DNA of 5,237 bases from Ilumatobacteraceae bacterium (GTDB taxonomy: Bacteria; Actinomycetota; Acidimicrobiia; Acidimicrobiales; Ilumatobacteraceae). Within the stretch, counting starts at the first letter, position 1, and each line of letters opens with the position of its first letter. The position numbers and the translations under genes are program-made. The notes beneath the pieces are model-generated. The model saw only the letters and a list, made by a program, of their open reading frames with translations, was not told where the DNA came from and made no database searches. Shown here in pieces: positions 4,569 through 5,237 of this stretch. Location of the stretch: assembly GCA_025456105.1 (NCBI GenBank), contig JALOLG010000147.1, positions 1-5,237 of the forward strand. Direction: 5' to 3'.

Positions 4569-5237
4569 GTGCCCGAGCTCCCCGAGGTCGAGACCGTCCG
4601 GCGCAGCCTCGCGCCGGGCGTCGTCGGCCGGCGCGTCGTCGCGGTGGAGGTCGGCCGCGACCGGACGGTCCGCCGCACGTCACGCGCCGCGGTCGTCGAC
4701 GGCCTGGTCGGCACCACGATCCTGGACGCCCGTCGGCGTGGCAAGTACCTGCTGCTCCCGCTCGACAGCGGCGACGAGGTGATGGTGCACCTCCGGATGA
4801 GCGGTCAGCTCCTCCTCGTGCCCCCGGACGCGCCACGTGCCCCGCACACGCAGCTCGTCGTGCGCTTCGACGACGATGGCGACGAGCTGCGCTTCGTCGA
4901 TCCCCGCACGTTCGGCGAGGTGGTGGTGTTCGATCCCGACCACGTGGCCGTCGAGGTGCCCGAGCTGGCGTGGCTCGGCGTCGACCCGATCGCGGACGGG
5001 CTCGAGCTGGGCCGGGTGCGAGCGATCCTGCGGTCGCGCCGCCGCCAGCTGAAGCCGCTGCTGCTCGACCAGCACGTGATCGCCGGGATCGGCAACATCT
5101 ACGCCGACGAGATCCTCCACGTCGCGCGGCTCCGCCCGACCCGGTCGTCGGAGACCCTCCAGCACCAGCGCGGCGCCGAGGCCCGGCTGCACGCCGCGAT
5201 CCTCGAGGTGCTGACCGCCGCGATCGCCGCCGGCGGG
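4569..5237 (+). CDS. mutM: Formamidopyrimidine-DNA glycosylase (Fpg/MutM), 3'-truncated
   Basis: 223 codons are open from GTG 4569 to the window edge without a stop. The enzyme removes 8-oxoguanine and formamidopyrimidines from DNA and cleaves the abasic site by beta,delta-elimination. After removal of Met, Pro2 is the Schiff-base nucleophile and Glu3 the acid, within MPELPEVETVRR (1-12). Lys59 in RRGKYL matches Lys57 of E. coli; HLRMSGQL (74-81) holds the intercalating Met77; DPRTFG (111-116) supplies Arg113 and Phe115. The helix-two-turn-helix motif is DQHVIAGIGNIYADEIL (167-183), with Asn176. These residues fit Fpg rather than endonuclease VIII. The last 50-70 residues, including the zinc finger, lie outside the window. 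The gene starts 1 nt after the rnc stop without a Shine-Dalgarno motif, so coupled translation is likely; rnc-mutM is a standard actinobacterial pair. Confidence 0.95.
   Translation, partial: MPELPEVETVRRSLAPGVVGRRVVAVEVGRDRTVRRTSRAAVVDGLVGTTILDARRRGKYLLLPLDSGDEVMVHLRMSGQLLLVPPDAPRAPHTQLVVRFDDDGDELRFVDPRTFGEVVVFDPDHVAVEVPELAWLGVDPIADGLELGRVRAILRSRRRQLKPLLLDQHVIAGIGNIYADEILHVARLRPTRSSETLQHQRGAEARLHAAILEVLTAAIAAGG

Noticed and set aside
4569..5237. Endonuclease VIII (Nei) instead of Fpg
   Set aside because: The RRGKYL, HLRMSGQL and DPRTFG segments and the rnc-adjacent position fit Fpg/MutM; Nei proteins differ at these places.
1..5237. Mobile element, CRISPR, defence or biosynthetic system
   Set aside because: No transposase, integrase, direct-repeat array, tRNA or accessory gene is visible; base composition is even and every plus-strand gene is a recognisable housekeeping or division gene.

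Overview
The window is a compact, very GC-rich, almost fully coding stretch of a bacterial chromosome. It carries one conserved housekeeping cluster on the plus strand and the start of a divergent gene on the minus strand. The order is: [minus: small zinc-ribbon protein, truncated] - rsmD - coaD - sepIVA-like coiled-coil gene - yceD (DUF177) - rpmF - plsX - acpP - rnc - mutM/fpg (truncated by the window end). The organism is most likely a high-GC actinobacterium. The evidence is the GC bias, frequent GTG starts (five of ten genes), TANNNT -10 boxes placed for leaderless transcripts, and a homologue of the actinobacterial septal protein SepIVA next to yceD, rnc and fpg. Because plsX and acpP are also in the cluster, which mycobacteria as I recall them lack at this site, a deep-branching class such as Acidimicrobiia is a reasonable guess. 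The sequence alone does not settle this.

Region by region: positions 1-133 (minus) hold the N-terminal 44 codons of a CxxC...CxxC protein. Positions 134-176 are a 43-nt divergent intergenic region with a -10 box that would start the rsmD mRNA exactly at its ATG. Positions 177-2349 hold rsmD (16S rRNA methylation), coaD (coenzyme A synthesis), a DivIVA/SepIVA-like cell-division protein and yceD (linked to 23S rRNA), in a tight run with a 22-nt gap, a 4-nt overlap and a 7-nt gap. Positions 2398-3557 hold rpmF (ribosomal protein L32) and plsX (acyl-phosphate synthesis for phospholipids), 8 nt apart. Positions 3606-5237 hold acpP (acyl carrier protein), rnc (RNase III) and mutM (8-oxoguanine glycosylase), with a 4-nt overlap and a 1-nt gap. 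The two larger gaps (2350-2397 and 3558-3605, 48 nt each) both carry a TANNNT box, which suggests a long operon with internal promoters at rpmF and acpP.

Functionally the cluster joins ribosome maturation (RsmD, YceD, L32, RNase III), coenzyme A and acyl carrier supply for lipid synthesis (CoaD makes the CoA precursor from which ACP receives its phosphopantetheine arm; PlsX uses acyl-ACP), a division factor and a DNA repair enzyme. I see no mobile element, CRISPR array, tRNA/rRNA, toxin system or convincing new biological system. The points of interest are the shortened SepIVA homologue with a D/E-Y repeat tail, the plsX-acpP junction without fab genes, the leaderless promoter pattern, an altered CoaD nucleotide-binding motif and the unidentified divergent zinc-ribbon gene.
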